DNA of 64,000 nucleotides from Pedobacter sp. Leaf250 (GTDB lineage Bacteria; Bacteroidota; Bacteroidia; Sphingobacteriales; Sphingobacteriaceae): contig NZ_CAKLBU010000001.1 of NCBI RefSeq assembly GCF_920984735.1, positions 310,001-374,000 of the forward strand, given 5' to 3'. Position numbers and translations under genes: made by a program. The notes under the pieces are model-generated. The model was not told where the DNA came from, made no database searches, and worked only from the letters and a program-made list of their open reading frames with translations. Positions 53,030 to 62,958 of this stretch are shown here, piece after piece. Each line of letters starts with the position of its first letter. Positions within the stretch are counted from its first letter, which is position 1.

Positions 53030-56000
53030 ATGAGAAAACTTCTATTGATGTTAATAGTATCCTTTCTGTTCGCTCAAGTTGCCGATGCGCAGACGAGGCA
53101 ACTGAAGGGGAAAATAACGGATGAGAAAACTGGGGAATCGCTGCCCGGTGTAAATGTGAGAGCTGGTGACAATATCCGGACGGTCAGTGATCAAAATGGC
53201 AACTATCTTTTGGTGGTTCCTGCATCAAATAGCACTTTGGCTATTTCTTATGTAGGTTATATACCACAAACGATTCAAATTGGAACGAGAACTGAGATTA
53301 ACGTTCGCCTGGTTTCCTTGTCCCAAGGGTTGGAAGATGTGGTTGTGGTCGGATACGGGGTGGTCAAAAAACAAGACCTAACCGGATCGGTGGCTCAGGT
53401 GAATATTACGGATATGCAAAAAGCACCTGTTAAATCATTCGATGATGCACTTGCTGGCCGGGTGGCAGGTGTGGAAGTCTCTTCTAATGAAGGACAGCCG
53501 GGTATATCCAATAATATTGTGATTAGGGGAAACAACTCCGTTACGCAGGATAATACACCTTTGTATGTTATTGATGGATTTCCGATTGATAATCCCAATA
53601 ATAATGTGATCAATCCTGAGGAAATTGAAACCATTACGGTATTGAAAGATGCTTCATCTACTGCTATCTACGGATCAAGAGGTGCTAATGGCGTAATTGT
53701 AATTACCACAAAAAGAGGTGCTATCGGTGAGCCCGTGGTAAAATACAACGGATATGTGGCTGTCCAAAGGGTTTCCGAAAGGGAGACAATGATGGGACCT
53801 TACGAATTTGTTCGCTTACAAAACGACCTTGACCCAATTACTACAGCTGCGGTTTATTTCAACAATGGCAGAAATCTGGAATCCTACCGCAACGTTGAGG
53901 GTATTGATTTTCAAAATGAGCTTTATAGGGATGCATTGATGCACAGCAATAATCTTTCAATCAGCGGTGGAACAGCTAAGACGCGATACAGTGTATCCGC
54001 TTCGGCACTTGGACAGGGTGGGGTAATTATAAATTCCGGCTTTTCCCGTTATCAAGGCAGAGTAACTTTGGATCAGGAACTAAATTCCAAGGTTAAAATT
54101 GGAATCAATGCCAATTACAGCAGTATCAATATAACCGGTACCACACCATCATCTGCTACCTCACAGATTAATGCTAGTACCAATCTAATGTACAGTGTTT
54201 GGGGATACAGACCAGTCAGTGGAAGCAATGCCGATCTTTTAAATGAACTGTTCGATCCGGAGATCGATGAAACTGTAAACTATCGTTTCAATCCAATATC
54301 ATCGGTAAATAACGAATATCGTAAAAATGTGAACAACAGCATTATTGCCAATGCCTACGTTGATTACGCGATTACATCTAAGTTGAAATTGAGGGTGACC
54401 GGGGGTTTGAACAACAACCAGAACAGAAGCGAAAGCTTCAATAATACCCTTACCCGTTCGGGAAGTCCCTTTGGCCCCTTAGGTGCATCGGGCGTAAATG
54501 GTGGAATTGCTTATCGGCAGGTGAATAACTGGGTAAATGAAAATACGTTGACCTATAATAATAACTTCAATAAAAACCATAGTTTAAATGTGCTTTTGGG
54601 TGCAACCTTACAGGGTATAAATGCAACGGGTTATGGCTATACCGCTGTTGCAGTGCCAAATGAAAGTTTAGGAATCAACGGATTGGATGAGGGAACGCCT
54701 AGGACAATTACTTCAACCGCTACTGGTTCAACATTGGCTTCGGGCCTGGCCCGGGTAAACTACAATTACAAATCAAGGTACCTGTTCACCGCTACAGTTA
54801 GGGCAGATGGGTCGTCAAAATTCAGGGATGACAATAAATGGAGTGTATTTACTTCGGGTGCATTTGCCTGGAGGATGAGCGATGAACCATTTATGAAAAA
54901 TATTAAATTTATTAACGATGCAAAATTAAGAATCAGTTATGGTGAAACAGGTAACAATAGGATAGGTGATTTTTCTACTTACTCAACCTTTATCATAGAG
55001 CCAATGGCAGCATATGCATTTAACAACAGCATCGTAAAAGGAATTATCCCAATGGCCATTGGCAACCCGGGTTTAAAGTGGGAAACTACCGCTACTACAA
55101 ATATTGGTTACGATCTATCCCTATTTAAGGATAGGATTCAGTTTACTTTTGATGCCTATCGGAAAACAACTTTTGATCTGTTGTTAAATGCAAGTTTACC
55201 AACCACAACAGGTTACGCAAATGCTTTTAAAAATATTGGCAAAGTGCGGAACCAGGGTTTAGAGTTTACATTGAACACCGTAAACATTAAAACAAAGGAT
55301 TTTACCTGGTCATCAAATTTTAACATCAGTTTTAATGATAATAAGTTGCTTGGATTGGCAGATAACCAGGAATCTTTACAAACGCCAATAGTCTGGGAAC
55401 GGAGATATACGGGGGTTCCACTTTATGTGGCCAAGTTGAACAATCCCATTGCCGCTATGTACGGATTTGTATTTGATGGGATTTACCAGTTCAGTGATTT
55501 TGACCAGTTGCCGGACGGTAGGTATTCATTAAGAGCAGATGTAGTCAACAATGGAAGCGCCCGGACGGCAGTTCAACCTGGAGATATAAAATACAAGGAC
55601 CTGAACGGTGATGGTGTGGTTAATACACTGGATCAAACTCAGATTGGTAGGGCTTATCCCATTCATGTGGGCGGTTTTTCAAATAACTTTAACTATAAAA
55701 ATTTCGATTTGAATGTGTTTTTGCAGTGGTCTTATGGTAATGATATTGTTAACGCAAACAGATTAGTTTTTGAAGGGAATGCCACTGGGGCAGTTGGGCT
55801 TAATCAATATGCAAGCTACGCCGACCGTTGGACACCAAACAATCCAAGCAACACACTCAATCGAGTGGGCGGACAAGGGCCTGCTTATTATTCATCAAGA
55901 GTGATTGAAGATGGTTCTTACTTAAGATTAAAAACGGTATCACTCGGATACAGTTTAGGATCAGCTGTGTTGAAGAATATTAAAGTTAAATCATTAAGGG

Positions 56001-56155
56001 CCTATTTATCGGCACAGAACATTTTCACCATCACGGGCTACAGCGGTCCTGATCCAGAGGTGTCGGTTAAAAACTCAACGCTTACACCTGGCTTTGATTA
56101 TTCCGCGTATCCTAGGGCTAGAACACTAACTTTTGGTATCAATGCAACTTTTTAG
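53030..56155 (+). CDS. susC: SusC-type TonB-dependent outer-membrane receptor
   Basis: The 1041-residue protein has a signal peptide (MRKLLLMLIVSFLFAQVADAQ), a carboxypeptidase-like beta-sandwich domain (about 24-100; GKITDEKTGESLPGVNV), a plug domain (about 110-230; KSFDDALAGRVAGVEV, TVLKDASSTAIYGSRGANGVI) and a 22-strand barrel ending in LTFGINATF. It is a glycan importer energised by TonB and works with the SusD lipoprotein downstream. No N-terminal STN domain is present, so it does not itself signal to an anti-sigma factor, in line with control by IclR. It is the first gene of the locus. Confidence 0.95.
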   Translation: MRKLLLMLIVSFLFAQVADAQTRQLKGKITDEKTGESLPGVNVRAGDNIRTVSDQNGNYLLVVPASNSTLAISYVGYIPQTIQIGTRTEINVRLVSLSQGLEDVVVVGYGVVKKQDLTGSVAQVNITDMQKAPVKSFDDALAGRVAGVEVSSNEGQPGISNNIVIRGNNSVTQDNTPLYVIDGFPIDNPNNNVINPEEIETITVLKDASSTAIYGSRGANGVIVITTKRGAIGEPVVKYNGYVAVQRVSERETMMGPYEFVRLQNDLDPITTAAVYFNNGRNLESYRNVEGIDFQNELYRDALMHSNNLSISGGTAKTRYSVSASALGQGGVIINSGFSRYQGRVTLDQELNSKVKIGINANYSSINITGTTPSSATSQINASTNLMYSVWGYRPVSGSNADLLNELFDPEIDETVNYRFNPISSVNNEYRKNVNNSIIANAYVDYAITSKLKLRVTGGLNNNQNRSESFNNTLTRSGSPFGPLGASGVNGGIAYRQVNNWVNENTLTYNNNFNKNHSLNVLLGATLQGINATGYGYTAVAVPNESLGINGLDEGTPRTITSTATGSTLASGLARVNYNYKSRYLFTATVRADGSSKFRDDNKWSVFTSGAFAWRMSDEPFMKNIKFINDAKLRISYGETGNNRIGDFSTYSTFIIEPMAAYAFNNSIVKGIIPMAIGNPGLKWETTATTNIGYDLSLFKDRIQFTFDAYRKTTFDLLLNASLPTTTGYANAFKNIGKVRNQGLEFTLNTVNIKTKDFTWSSNFNISFNDNKLLGLADNQESLQTPIVWERRYTGVPLYVAKLNNPIAAMYGFVFDGIYQFSDFDQLPDGRYSLRADVVNNGSARTAVQPGDIKYKDLNGDGVVNTLDQTQIGRAYPIHVGGFSNNFNYKNFDLNVFLQWSYGNDIVNANRLVFEGNATGAVGLNQYASYADRWTPNNPSNTLNRVGGQGPAYYSSRVIEDGSYLRLKTVSLGYSLGSAVLKNIKVKSLRAYLSAQNIFTITGYSGPDPEVSVKNSTLTPGFDYSAYPRARTLTFGINATF

Positions 56156-56176
56156 TTTAAATATAAAGTCAGAAAG

Positions 56177-57982
56177 ATGAAAACAAAATTATCACTGCTT
56201 TTACTTGTATTCGTTTTCAGTATAAGTTCTTGCAAAAAATATTTAGAGGTGCTTCCCAAGGATTTTGTATCTCCTGAAAATTACTTCAACAACGAAACAG
56301 AACTCAACACCGCATTAGTTGGGGTTTATGATATTATGGGCAGTGCAGCCTTGTATGGTGAGATTTTATGGTCACAATTTGAAGTGGCGACCGATGAGAG
56401 TTTCTACAGACAATCGACCACAACCTTAGGTGTACAGGTTTACAACTACGATTCCAACAATAGCTCGGTTGCAGGAATCTGGAAAGCACTTTATGCCGGT
56501 ATTGAACGGGCAAATATCCTATTGGCAAATATAGATAAACCATCAATGCCAGAAGCGAACAGAAGTGTAGTAAGAGGGGAAGCACTTTTCTTAAGGGCAT
56601 ATTATTATTATCTGCTGACTTCCAACTTTGGCGATGTGCCTCTGATCTTGGAACCCACAAAATCTGTTAATAATCCTGAGATAGCACGTACACCTCTCAA
56701 AGACGTTTATGCCCAAATACTATCTGATATGACAACCGCTGAAGGACTGGTAAAACCGATCACAGCCTATAATTTTGCTGGTAGAGTTAGCAAAAGTGCT
56801 GTTCAGGGCATACTTGCCCGGGTTTGTTTAAAAATGGCAGGAAACCCGTTGAATGATAAAACCAAATATGCCGATGCCGCAAAATGGGCTAAAATGGTAA
56901 TCAACTCGGGACTTCATAGCTTAAATCCTTCATATGAGCAAATCTTCATTAATCACATGCAAGATAAGTACGATATAAAGGAGGGCATCTGGGAAGTAGA
57001 ATTTACAGGTAACTTATTACAATCTGGTGTAAATGAAACTGGCAGATTGGGTGTTTTGGGCGGATTAGCCGGAACGAATGATGAAATTGGAAACAGTTAT
57101 GGTCAATGGAACGGAACCCGTGTACTGTTCGATATTTATAAACCACAAGATTTACGTCGCGATTGGAATATTGGATCGTACTATTACAGTGGAGCTACTA
57201 AAACCAAAGTTTTTCAAACGGTTGCAGAAGCAAAAAGCGTTGGAAAATGGCGTAGAGAATATGAGTTATTGACACCGAAAAACAGAAATTACAATGGTGC
57301 CAATTTCCCTTTGTTGCGTTATTCTGACGTGTTGCTGATGTATGCGGAGGCACAGAATGAGATTTCAGGACCCAATGCAGAGAGTATAAATTACGTGAAT
57401 TTGGTGAGGCAACGTGGTGCTGGGAAAGTTTTAAATGGTACCAATGTCTTTACTGTAAACGTAATCAACGGTGGTTCAGGTTACACTACAGTTCCAAACG
57501 TTACGATTAATGGCGGCGGTTTTACCACTCAGGCAACAGCTACTGCAATCATAGCTAATGGAAGGGTAAGCGCCATAACCGTTGTTACACCCGGAGCCTT
57601 TTACACTTCAGTGCCAACCGTCACCATATCAGGTACTACCGGTGCCGGAGCGACCGCAACTGTAAACTTATCAACTGCTACGGATGCGGATTTAATCCCT
57701 GCTGAAACAGCAAATCAAACGGCATTCAGGTCGACTATTATTGATGAAAGATCGCGTGAGCTGTGCTATGAAGGCCTTCGCCGGGGCGACTTGATCAGAT
57801 GGGGCATATTCGTAGAACGTATGAAAAATTCTGCATCAGTTGCTACATTGAGATATATTGCAGCCTTTAAATATGCTTCTCGTCCTGGTGACAACATATC
57901 TGAAAAGCACAATCTTTTGCCAATTCCATTGTCAGAAATTTCATTAAACAGATTGCTAACCCAAAACCCGGGTTGGTTATAA
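56177..57982 (+). CDS. susD: SusD/RagB-family glycan-binding lipoprotein with an inserted beta module
   Basis: The 601-residue lipoprotein starts MKTKLSLLLLVFVFSISSCKKYLEV (lipobox SISSC). The SusD core has tetratricopeptide-like helices (about 90-280) and the C-terminal NLLPIPLSEISLNR typical of RagB/SusD. An unusual insert (about residues 421-501) has two related glycine-rich beta repeats, VINGGSGYTTVPNVTING and TVVTPGAFYTSVPTVTISG, with ATATA-type linkers, placed just before the conserved RSTIIDERSRELCYEGLRRGD. SusD covers the SusC pore and captures the polymer at the cell surface. The insert may add a binding surface. Confidence 0.93.
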   Translation: MKTKLSLLLLVFVFSISSCKKYLEVLPKDFVSPENYFNNETELNTALVGVYDIMGSAALYGEILWSQFEVATDESFYRQSTTTLGVQVYNYDSNNSSVAGIWKALYAGIERANILLANIDKPSMPEANRSVVRGEALFLRAYYYYLLTSNFGDVPLILEPTKSVNNPEIARTPLKDVYAQILSDMTTAEGLVKPITAYNFAGRVSKSAVQGILARVCLKMAGNPLNDKTKYADAAKWAKMVINSGLHSLNPSYEQIFINHMQDKYDIKEGIWEVEFTGNLLQSGVNETGRLGVLGGLAGTNDEIGNSYGQWNGTRVLFDIYKPQDLRRDWNIGSYYYSGATKTKVFQTVAEAKSVGKWRREYELLTPKNRNYNGANFPLLRYSDVLLMYAEAQNEISGPNAESINYVNLVRQRGAGKVLNGTNVFTVNVINGGSGYTTVPNVTINGGGFTTQATATAIIANGRVSAITVVTPGAFYTSVPTVTISGTTGAGATATVNLSTATDADLIPAETANQTAFRSTIIDERSRELCYEGLRRGDLIRWGIFVERMKNSASVATLRYIAAFKYASRPGDNISEKHNLLPIPLSEISLNRLLTQNPGWL

Positions 57983-58008
57983 ACAAAGCATAACTTTAAA
58001 TAAAGAAA

Positions 58009-58905
58009 ATGAAACATAGAATTTATATTGTTCTTATCGCACTGATTGCCCTCGCCGGCTGTAAAAAGTTATCGGTTGATGCGCCTGAATTTGATGTGTC
58101 TGTAGACAAAACGACCTACAAAGTCGGTGAAGAAGTGAACTTTAGATTTTCAGGAAACCCTGATCTAATTTCTGTATATAGAGGCATTGCTGGAGAAAAT
58201 TACGATTTTAGAAACAGAATCACTGCCGAAGGATTGCCTCAACTGAATTTTACTACGCTTGTACAAAACACAGGGGAAACGAACACCCTTAGATTAATGG
58301 CGTCCACAAATTTTACAGGTAAATATGATGTCGCGGGAATTGCAGCTGCATCTTGGACGGATATTACCTCGAGAGCCACCTTATCTATAGGAACGGATAA
58401 CACGGCCTCCGGAACGATTGATCTTTCTGATTTCAAGGCAGCAGGTAAACCACTGTATCTTGCGTTTAAATATCAGGGATATTTTCACCCTACACTTAAA
58501 CAACCATCCTGGTTCTTACGTACTTTTAATGTCAACAATGTTTTGCCGGAGGGAAGAACGTCTGTTATCTCAGCTATTGGCCAGGTAGGATGGGTTGGTG
58601 TGGACGTTAAGAATCCAACAGTAATATGGGGTGTACCCACCACCGGGCAGGCTACCATTAATGGCACTGGAACAGATGCAGTAAATGAAGACAATGAAGA
58701 TTGGATAATCAGCAGGCCTTTTAATTTATCCGCTGTTTCCACGGATACGGGTCTAGGTTTGAAAACAGCGACCACCTATTTAGCCAATTATACATACGTT
58801 TACACTTTTCCCGGCACTTATACCGTTACCTTTATTGCAACAAATGCAAGTCGGGATGAGAATAGCCAAGTCATTAAACAGGTTAAGTTGACCGTTGAAC
58901 CCTAA
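58009..58905 (+). CDS. DUF5017-type surface lipoprotein (probable glycan binding)
   Basis: The 298-residue product has a lipoprotein signal (MKHRIYIVLIALIALAGCKK, lipobox LAGC) followed by VSVDKTTYKVGEEVNFRFSGNPDLISVYRG, here in contiguous parts (about 33-63), an Ig/PKD-like N-terminal module, and the DUF5017 region including FKAAGKPLYLAFKYQG (about 143-158) and PSWFLRTFNVNN (about 165-176). DUF5017 lipoproteins occur as third genes after susCD and are thought to bind glycans at the surface. It lies 26 bp after susD. Confidence 0.85.
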   Translation: MKHRIYIVLIALIALAGCKKLSVDAPEFDVSVDKTTYKVGEEVNFRFSGNPDLISVYRGIAGENYDFRNRITAEGLPQLNFTTLVQNTGETNTLRLMASTNFTGKYDVAGIAAASWTDITSRATLSIGTDNTASGTIDLSDFKAAGKPLYLAFKYQGYFHPTLKQPSWFLRTFNVNNVLPEGRTSVISAIGQVGWVGVDVKNPTVIWGVPTTGQATINGTGTDAVNEDNEDWIISRPFNLSAVSTDTGLGLKTATTYLANYTYVYTFPGTYTVTFIATNASRDENSQVIKQVKLTVEP

Positions 58906-58914
58906 TTAAGAAAC

Positions 58915-59997
58915 ATGTTAAAAAAAATCAGTATCCTAACATTATTGATTGCAATATCGTTAATTTCAGCTTGTGCTGTACAGAAACGGAATATCAGTAT
59001 TCCAAGCCCGAAATCGATCAAAACTGCCATGCAGAAAGTTTTCAATTGGCAGGTTGAAAATCCCGTAGTAGGCAATGCAAAGAATCACGACGATTGGGCA
59101 AGAGGTGTGTTTTACGCCGGAATTATCCGTGCATACGAAACCACAAAAGATAAAAAATATCTCGACGAAGCTGTTCGCTGGTCTGAAAGTTTGAATTATA
59201 AGTTAGCAGAACGGTATCGCCATGCCGATGATCATACCCGTGGGCAAACCTACCTGGGAATTTATGCCGTCACTAAAGATTCTAAGGCGATTGCGGATAC
59301 CAAAAGTGTTTATGATTCTTTGGTCAATAACCCAAGGCCAGGTAGAGAAGAATGGTGGTGGTGCGATGCCCTTTTTATGTCGCCTCCTGTATTGGTACGG
59401 TTGGCCGAAGCCACTGGCAACCAAAAATATAATATATTTATGAGCAAAATGTGGTGGGATACCACTGACTTCCTATTTGATAAGGATGAAAATCTGTTCT
59501 ACAGGGATAAAAGCTTTTTTCAGCGCCGATCACCTAATGGAAAAAAAATATTCTGGTCTAGAGGCAATGGATGGGTATTGGGGGGATTGGTTCAGGTATT
59601 GGAGCGTTTACCAAAAGTAGACCCCAATTATAAAAGATTCGAGGATTTGTATTTGAAGATAGTAGAAAAAATAGCGACGCTTCAACAGGAAGATGGACTT
59701 TGGCGACCAAACCTGGCAGATCCGGCCGAATACACCAATAAAGAAACCAGCGGTTCTGCATTTTACGTTTTTGCCCTCGCCTGGGGAATTAACCATGGGT
59801 ATTTGAGTAAAGGCAAATACTTGCCGATTGTTTTAAAGGGATGGAGGGGATTGAACGATCAGGTAACAGCTGAGGGAAAACTTACCTGGGTACAGAAAAT
59901 TGGATCAAAACCCGAAGCAGTAAAGAGTGATGATAACCAGGAATATGGTTCCGGAGCATTTCTGATGGCGGGTAGCGAGCTCTTGAAACTTAAGTAA
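58915..59997 (+). CDS. Glycoside hydrolase family 88/105 unsaturated uronyl hydrolase
   Basis: The 360-residue protein has a lipoprotein signal (LLIAISLISACAVQ) and the (alpha/alpha)6 barrel pattern of GH88/105: RHADDHTRGQTYLG (about 102-115, Asp 105/106) and EWWWCDALFMSPP (catalytic Asp151 in WWWCDALF), then WSRGNGWVLGGL (about 219-230) and GSGAFLMAGSELLKL at the end. These enzymes hydrate and remove the 4,5-unsaturated uronic acid left by polysaccharide lyases, which agrees with the PL8 lyase next door. Its stop (TAA) shares an A with the lyase start. Confidence 0.92.
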   Translation: MLKKISILTLLIAISLISACAVQKRNISIPSPKSIKTAMQKVFNWQVENPVVGNAKNHDDWARGVFYAGIIRAYETTKDKKYLDEAVRWSESLNYKLAERYRHADDHTRGQTYLGIYAVTKDSKAIADTKSVYDSLVNNPRPGREEWWWCDALFMSPPVLVRLAEATGNQKYNIFMSKMWWDTTDFLFDKDENLFYRDKSFFQRRSPNGKKIFWSRGNGWVLGGLVQVLERLPKVDPNYKRFEDLYLKIVEKIATLQQEDGLWRPNLADPAEYTNKETSGSAFYVFALAWGINHGYLSKGKYLPIVLKGWRGLNDQVTAEGKLTWVQKIGSKPEAVKSDDNQEYGSGAFLMAGSELLKLK

Positions 59998-62006
59998 TGA
60001 ATAAATTAAAACTTGGTTGGTTTTTGGTAGTAATGACTTTGGGTTTTCAAATGGCTCAAAGTCAGCTGCCTTATTATCAGGTAATCAATAGATACAAAAC
60101 TTTTCTAATTGATTTAGATACAACTTCTACTCAAAACGTTAAAAACTGGTTAGCCACTTTAGATCAAAGCAGAAAATGGCCGGATGTGGATTACGCAGAT
60201 CAAAATTCTTCCTCATGGAAAACAACCGAACATCTCGATCGGATTATAAAAATATCCATAGCCTATCAAAAAATAGGAAATGTCTATTATCAAAATGATT
60301 CAGCAAAAAGGGTCATTTCCAAGGCACTGGATCATTGGTTGACTAAAGTTTATAGAAATTCAAACTGGTGGTATAACGAGATTGGTGTACCGCAGTTTTG
60401 GAGGGATATTATCACATTGGATGGGGAATTTCTGAAAGCCCGCCAGCGTAGCCAAGCATTGAATATTTTAGGGCAATTTAGGATCAGGCCCAATTTTACC
60501 GGTGCCAATTTAACGTGGAGCGCTGATCTTTGCCTGCATTACGGTTTATTTACCCAGAATGACTCCCTGGTAAGCCAGGCCAGCAAACTGCTGGCAAAGG
60601 AAATTAAGGTCGGCAATGGAGAGGGCATAATGCTCGATTACAGTTATCACCAACATGGTAACAGGTTGCAGACCCATCATTATGGTGCTGCTTTTATAAA
60701 AGAAAACATCAGGCTGGCCTATGAACTTGATGGAACTCCCTGGGCATTCCCAGTTGAAAAAATAGTCGTTCTGAAGGATTTTTTATTAGAAGGGTGGCAA
60801 TGGATGGAACGTGGCATTTTTCTTACTCCAGGCAGTATTGATAGGGCAGTAAGCCGTAAAGGTTTTTTAAAGCAGGATATTTCCAGGTTGATCCCTTATT
60901 TATCTCAACTTGATAAGGAATACAGAAGCCTGGATTTGGATGCAATGCTTCAATTCCAAAAAGGCGGTAAGCAAAATTTAAAAGGCTTTAAATATTTTCC
61001 TTTTTCAGATTTTGCCGCCTATCAGCAATCCGGTTTTAGTTTTTTCTTAAAAACCATATCCACTAAAACGGAAGTATCCGAACGAATCAACGGAGAAAAC
61101 CAAAAGGGTACTTTCCTGAATTCAGGGAATACCTATTTTATTAAAAATGGAAAGGAATATACTGATCTGATGCCGTTCTGGGACTGGAATAAATTACCGG
61201 GTGTAACAAATTTTGAATCGGCTACAAGCATTTCCCGATCAGATTTTGCCGGAGGAGTGCAGGCCAATGGCAGTGGCGTTGTGGTGATGGATGTTGAAAC
61301 TTTAGGAGCAGATTCGAAGCTTTCTGCAAGCAAATTTTGGTCAGTGCATAAGGGCAGGGTGTTCTGTCTAATTGCAGACATCACATTGAAAGGTTTGCCG
61401 CATAGCATTTTCACCACGTTAGAGCAAAGCCGAATACAGCCACCATTGTTTTTAAATGCGGTTAACAACATCCCTTCAACTAATATAGTAAGGACACCGG
61501 TAAAGTGGATACATCACCATGGTCTAACTTACATTCCATTAACTCAAGGGTTAATGGATCTGAGCATTGGGGGGGTAAAGGGAAGTTGGTCAGACCTATC
61601 GAAATCAGGATCAAAAGATGTAAGAGAAGAAAAGGTTTTTAAAGTAGTGCTCCATCATCAGAACAATACATCTGCAGCCTATTTGGTTGATGGTGCAACG
61701 CAGCCTGATCGGGTTCAGGAAGAAATTGACCGGCCTGATTGGCAGATTTTAAAGAATACCAAAATTTGTCAGGCCATTAGTTTTAATGATGGGGTCATAA
61801 TGGCATCATTCCATCAAAATGGAAATTTGAAATTCGCAAAAAGTATGATAGAAGTTGACAGAGCCTGTCTGGTTTTAATTGACTCAGATAAAATATATAT
61901 CAGTGATCCGTTAAAAACTGGTGGAAAACTTGAAATCCAGATCAATGGAAAAAAACTGACGCTTGATCTTCCTGCTGATGGCACAACTATAAATCAGAAT
62001 TTATGA
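59997..62006 (+). CDS. Polysaccharide lyase family 8 (uronate-polysaccharide lyase)
   Basis: The 669-residue secreted enzyme has a signal peptide (WFLVVMTLGFQMAQSQ), an alpha/alpha toroid with NWWYNEIGVPQFWR (N123 onward; catalytic Asn/Trp) and DYSYHQHGNRLQTHHYG (D214 to G230; catalytic His, Tyr229), RAVSRKGFL (catalytic Arg, about 282), and a C-terminal super-sandwich (about 370-660). PL8 enzymes cut hyaluronan, chondroitin or xanthan by beta-elimination beside uronic acid. No sulfatase is present so far, so a non-sulfated substrate is likelier. It overlaps both neighbours by one and four bases. Confidence 0.92.
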   Translation: MNKLKLGWFLVVMTLGFQMAQSQLPYYQVINRYKTFLIDLDTTSTQNVKNWLATLDQSRKWPDVDYADQNSSSWKTTEHLDRIIKISIAYQKIGNVYYQNDSAKRVISKALDHWLTKVYRNSNWWYNEIGVPQFWRDIITLDGEFLKARQRSQALNILGQFRIRPNFTGANLTWSADLCLHYGLFTQNDSLVSQASKLLAKEIKVGNGEGIMLDYSYHQHGNRLQTHHYGAAFIKENIRLAYELDGTPWAFPVEKIVVLKDFLLEGWQWMERGIFLTPGSIDRAVSRKGFLKQDISRLIPYLSQLDKEYRSLDLDAMLQFQKGGKQNLKGFKYFPFSDFAAYQQSGFSFFLKTISTKTEVSERINGENQKGTFLNSGNTYFIKNGKEYTDLMPFWDWNKLPGVTNFESATSISRSDFAGGVQANGSGVVVMDVETLGADSKLSASKFWSVHKGRVFCLIADITLKGLPHSIFTTLEQSRIQPPLFLNAVNNIPSTNIVRTPVKWIHHHGLTYIPLTQGLMDLSIGGVKGSWSDLSKSGSKDVREEKVFKVVLHHQNNTSAAYLVDGATQPDRVQEEIDRPDWQILKNTKICQAISFNDGVIMASFHQNGNLKFAKSMIEVDRACLVLIDSDKIYISDPLKTGGKLEIQINGKKLTLDLPADGTTINQNL

Positions 62007-62932
62007 AAAAAAGATTTGCAATAGTTTTCTTGTTATGTATCGTAACCGTATTTATGGGCTCGGCTCAAGAAATTATTCCACTATATAACGGTATAATCCC
62101 CGGTTCAAAAACAGATGGAAAATATGTAGAGAGGCAACACATCGGTGAAGATGGAAAACGTTACATTTCTTTGGTTAGCCAACCAAGCTTAACTGTTTTT
62201 GTGCCCAAAAAAGGAACCGCGAATGGTGCAGCAGTAATCATTCTACCAGGCGGCGGGTATCAGGTATTGGCTGTTGAACATGAAGGAGAAGAGTTAGCCA
62301 AAAGGTTCAATGAATTTGGCATTACCGCTTTCGTATTAAAATATCGCTTACCAAATGATGCCATCATGACCGATAAAAGTATGGGTCCTCTGCAGGATGC
62401 GCAACAGGCAATGATTTTGATAAGAGGGCAGGCTGCTATGTGGAAATTGGATGAGAACAGGATAGGGGTGGTAGGCGCATCTGCCGGAGGACATTTAGCG
62501 GCAACCCTGGGCACTCATTTTGATCAATCATATGTACCCAACCCATTAAAGGTAAATATAAGGCCTGACTTCCTGGTGCTGCTTTATCCAAGGATTTCAT
62601 TTGAAGTTGGTGTAGAGTCAAGTTCTGCCAAAAACCTTTTAGGAACAGAATTCAAGGCTGATAAAATGGCTTTTTTCTCTGTGGATAAACAGGTAAATGC
62701 CAATACACCTAAAACCTTTCTGCTCCATGCTTCTGATGATCCTGTAGTAAAGGTTGAGCATAGCATTTTATTTTATAAGGCTTTGATCGATAAAAATGTT
62801 CCCGTAGAAATGCACCTCTATCAGGGAGGTGGTCATGGCTTTGGCTTGAATAACAAAACAAATAAAGACGATTGGTTTCTAAGGCTAATTGGCTGGTTGC
62901 ACCAAAATCAAATCATTTCAAAGAAAAATTAA
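62003..62932 (+). CDS. Alpha/beta-hydrolase esterase of the polysaccharide locus
   Basis: The 309-residue enzyme has a signal peptide (MKKRFAIVFLLCIVTVFMGSAQ), the oxyanion block VIILPGGGYQVLAVEHEGE (about 74-92), the nucleophile in GVVGASAGGHLAATLG (G-x-S-x-G, Ser about 162), and acid and His in HASDDPVV (about 244) and GGGHGFGL (about 276). This resembles acetyl-xylan-type and other carbohydrate esterases. It probably removes acetyl groups or other esters from the target polymer or its oligosaccharides. It overlaps the lyase gene by 4 bp (ATGA), indicating coupled translation. Confidence 0.88.
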   Translation: MKKRFAIVFLLCIVTVFMGSAQEIIPLYNGIIPGSKTDGKYVERQHIGEDGKRYISLVSQPSLTVFVPKKGTANGAAVIILPGGGYQVLAVEHEGEELAKRFNEFGITAFVLKYRLPNDAIMTDKSMGPLQDAQQAMILIRGQAAMWKLDENRIGVVGASAGGHLAATLGTHFDQSYVPNPLKVNIRPDFLVLLYPRISFEVGVESSSAKNLLGTEFKADKMAFFSVDKQVNANTPKTFLLHASDDPVVKVEHSILFYKALIDKNVPVEMHLYQGGGHGFGLNNKTNKDDWFLRLIGWLHQNQIISKKN

Positions 62933-62958
62933 TCTAATAAAAATCCACTTACCGATAC

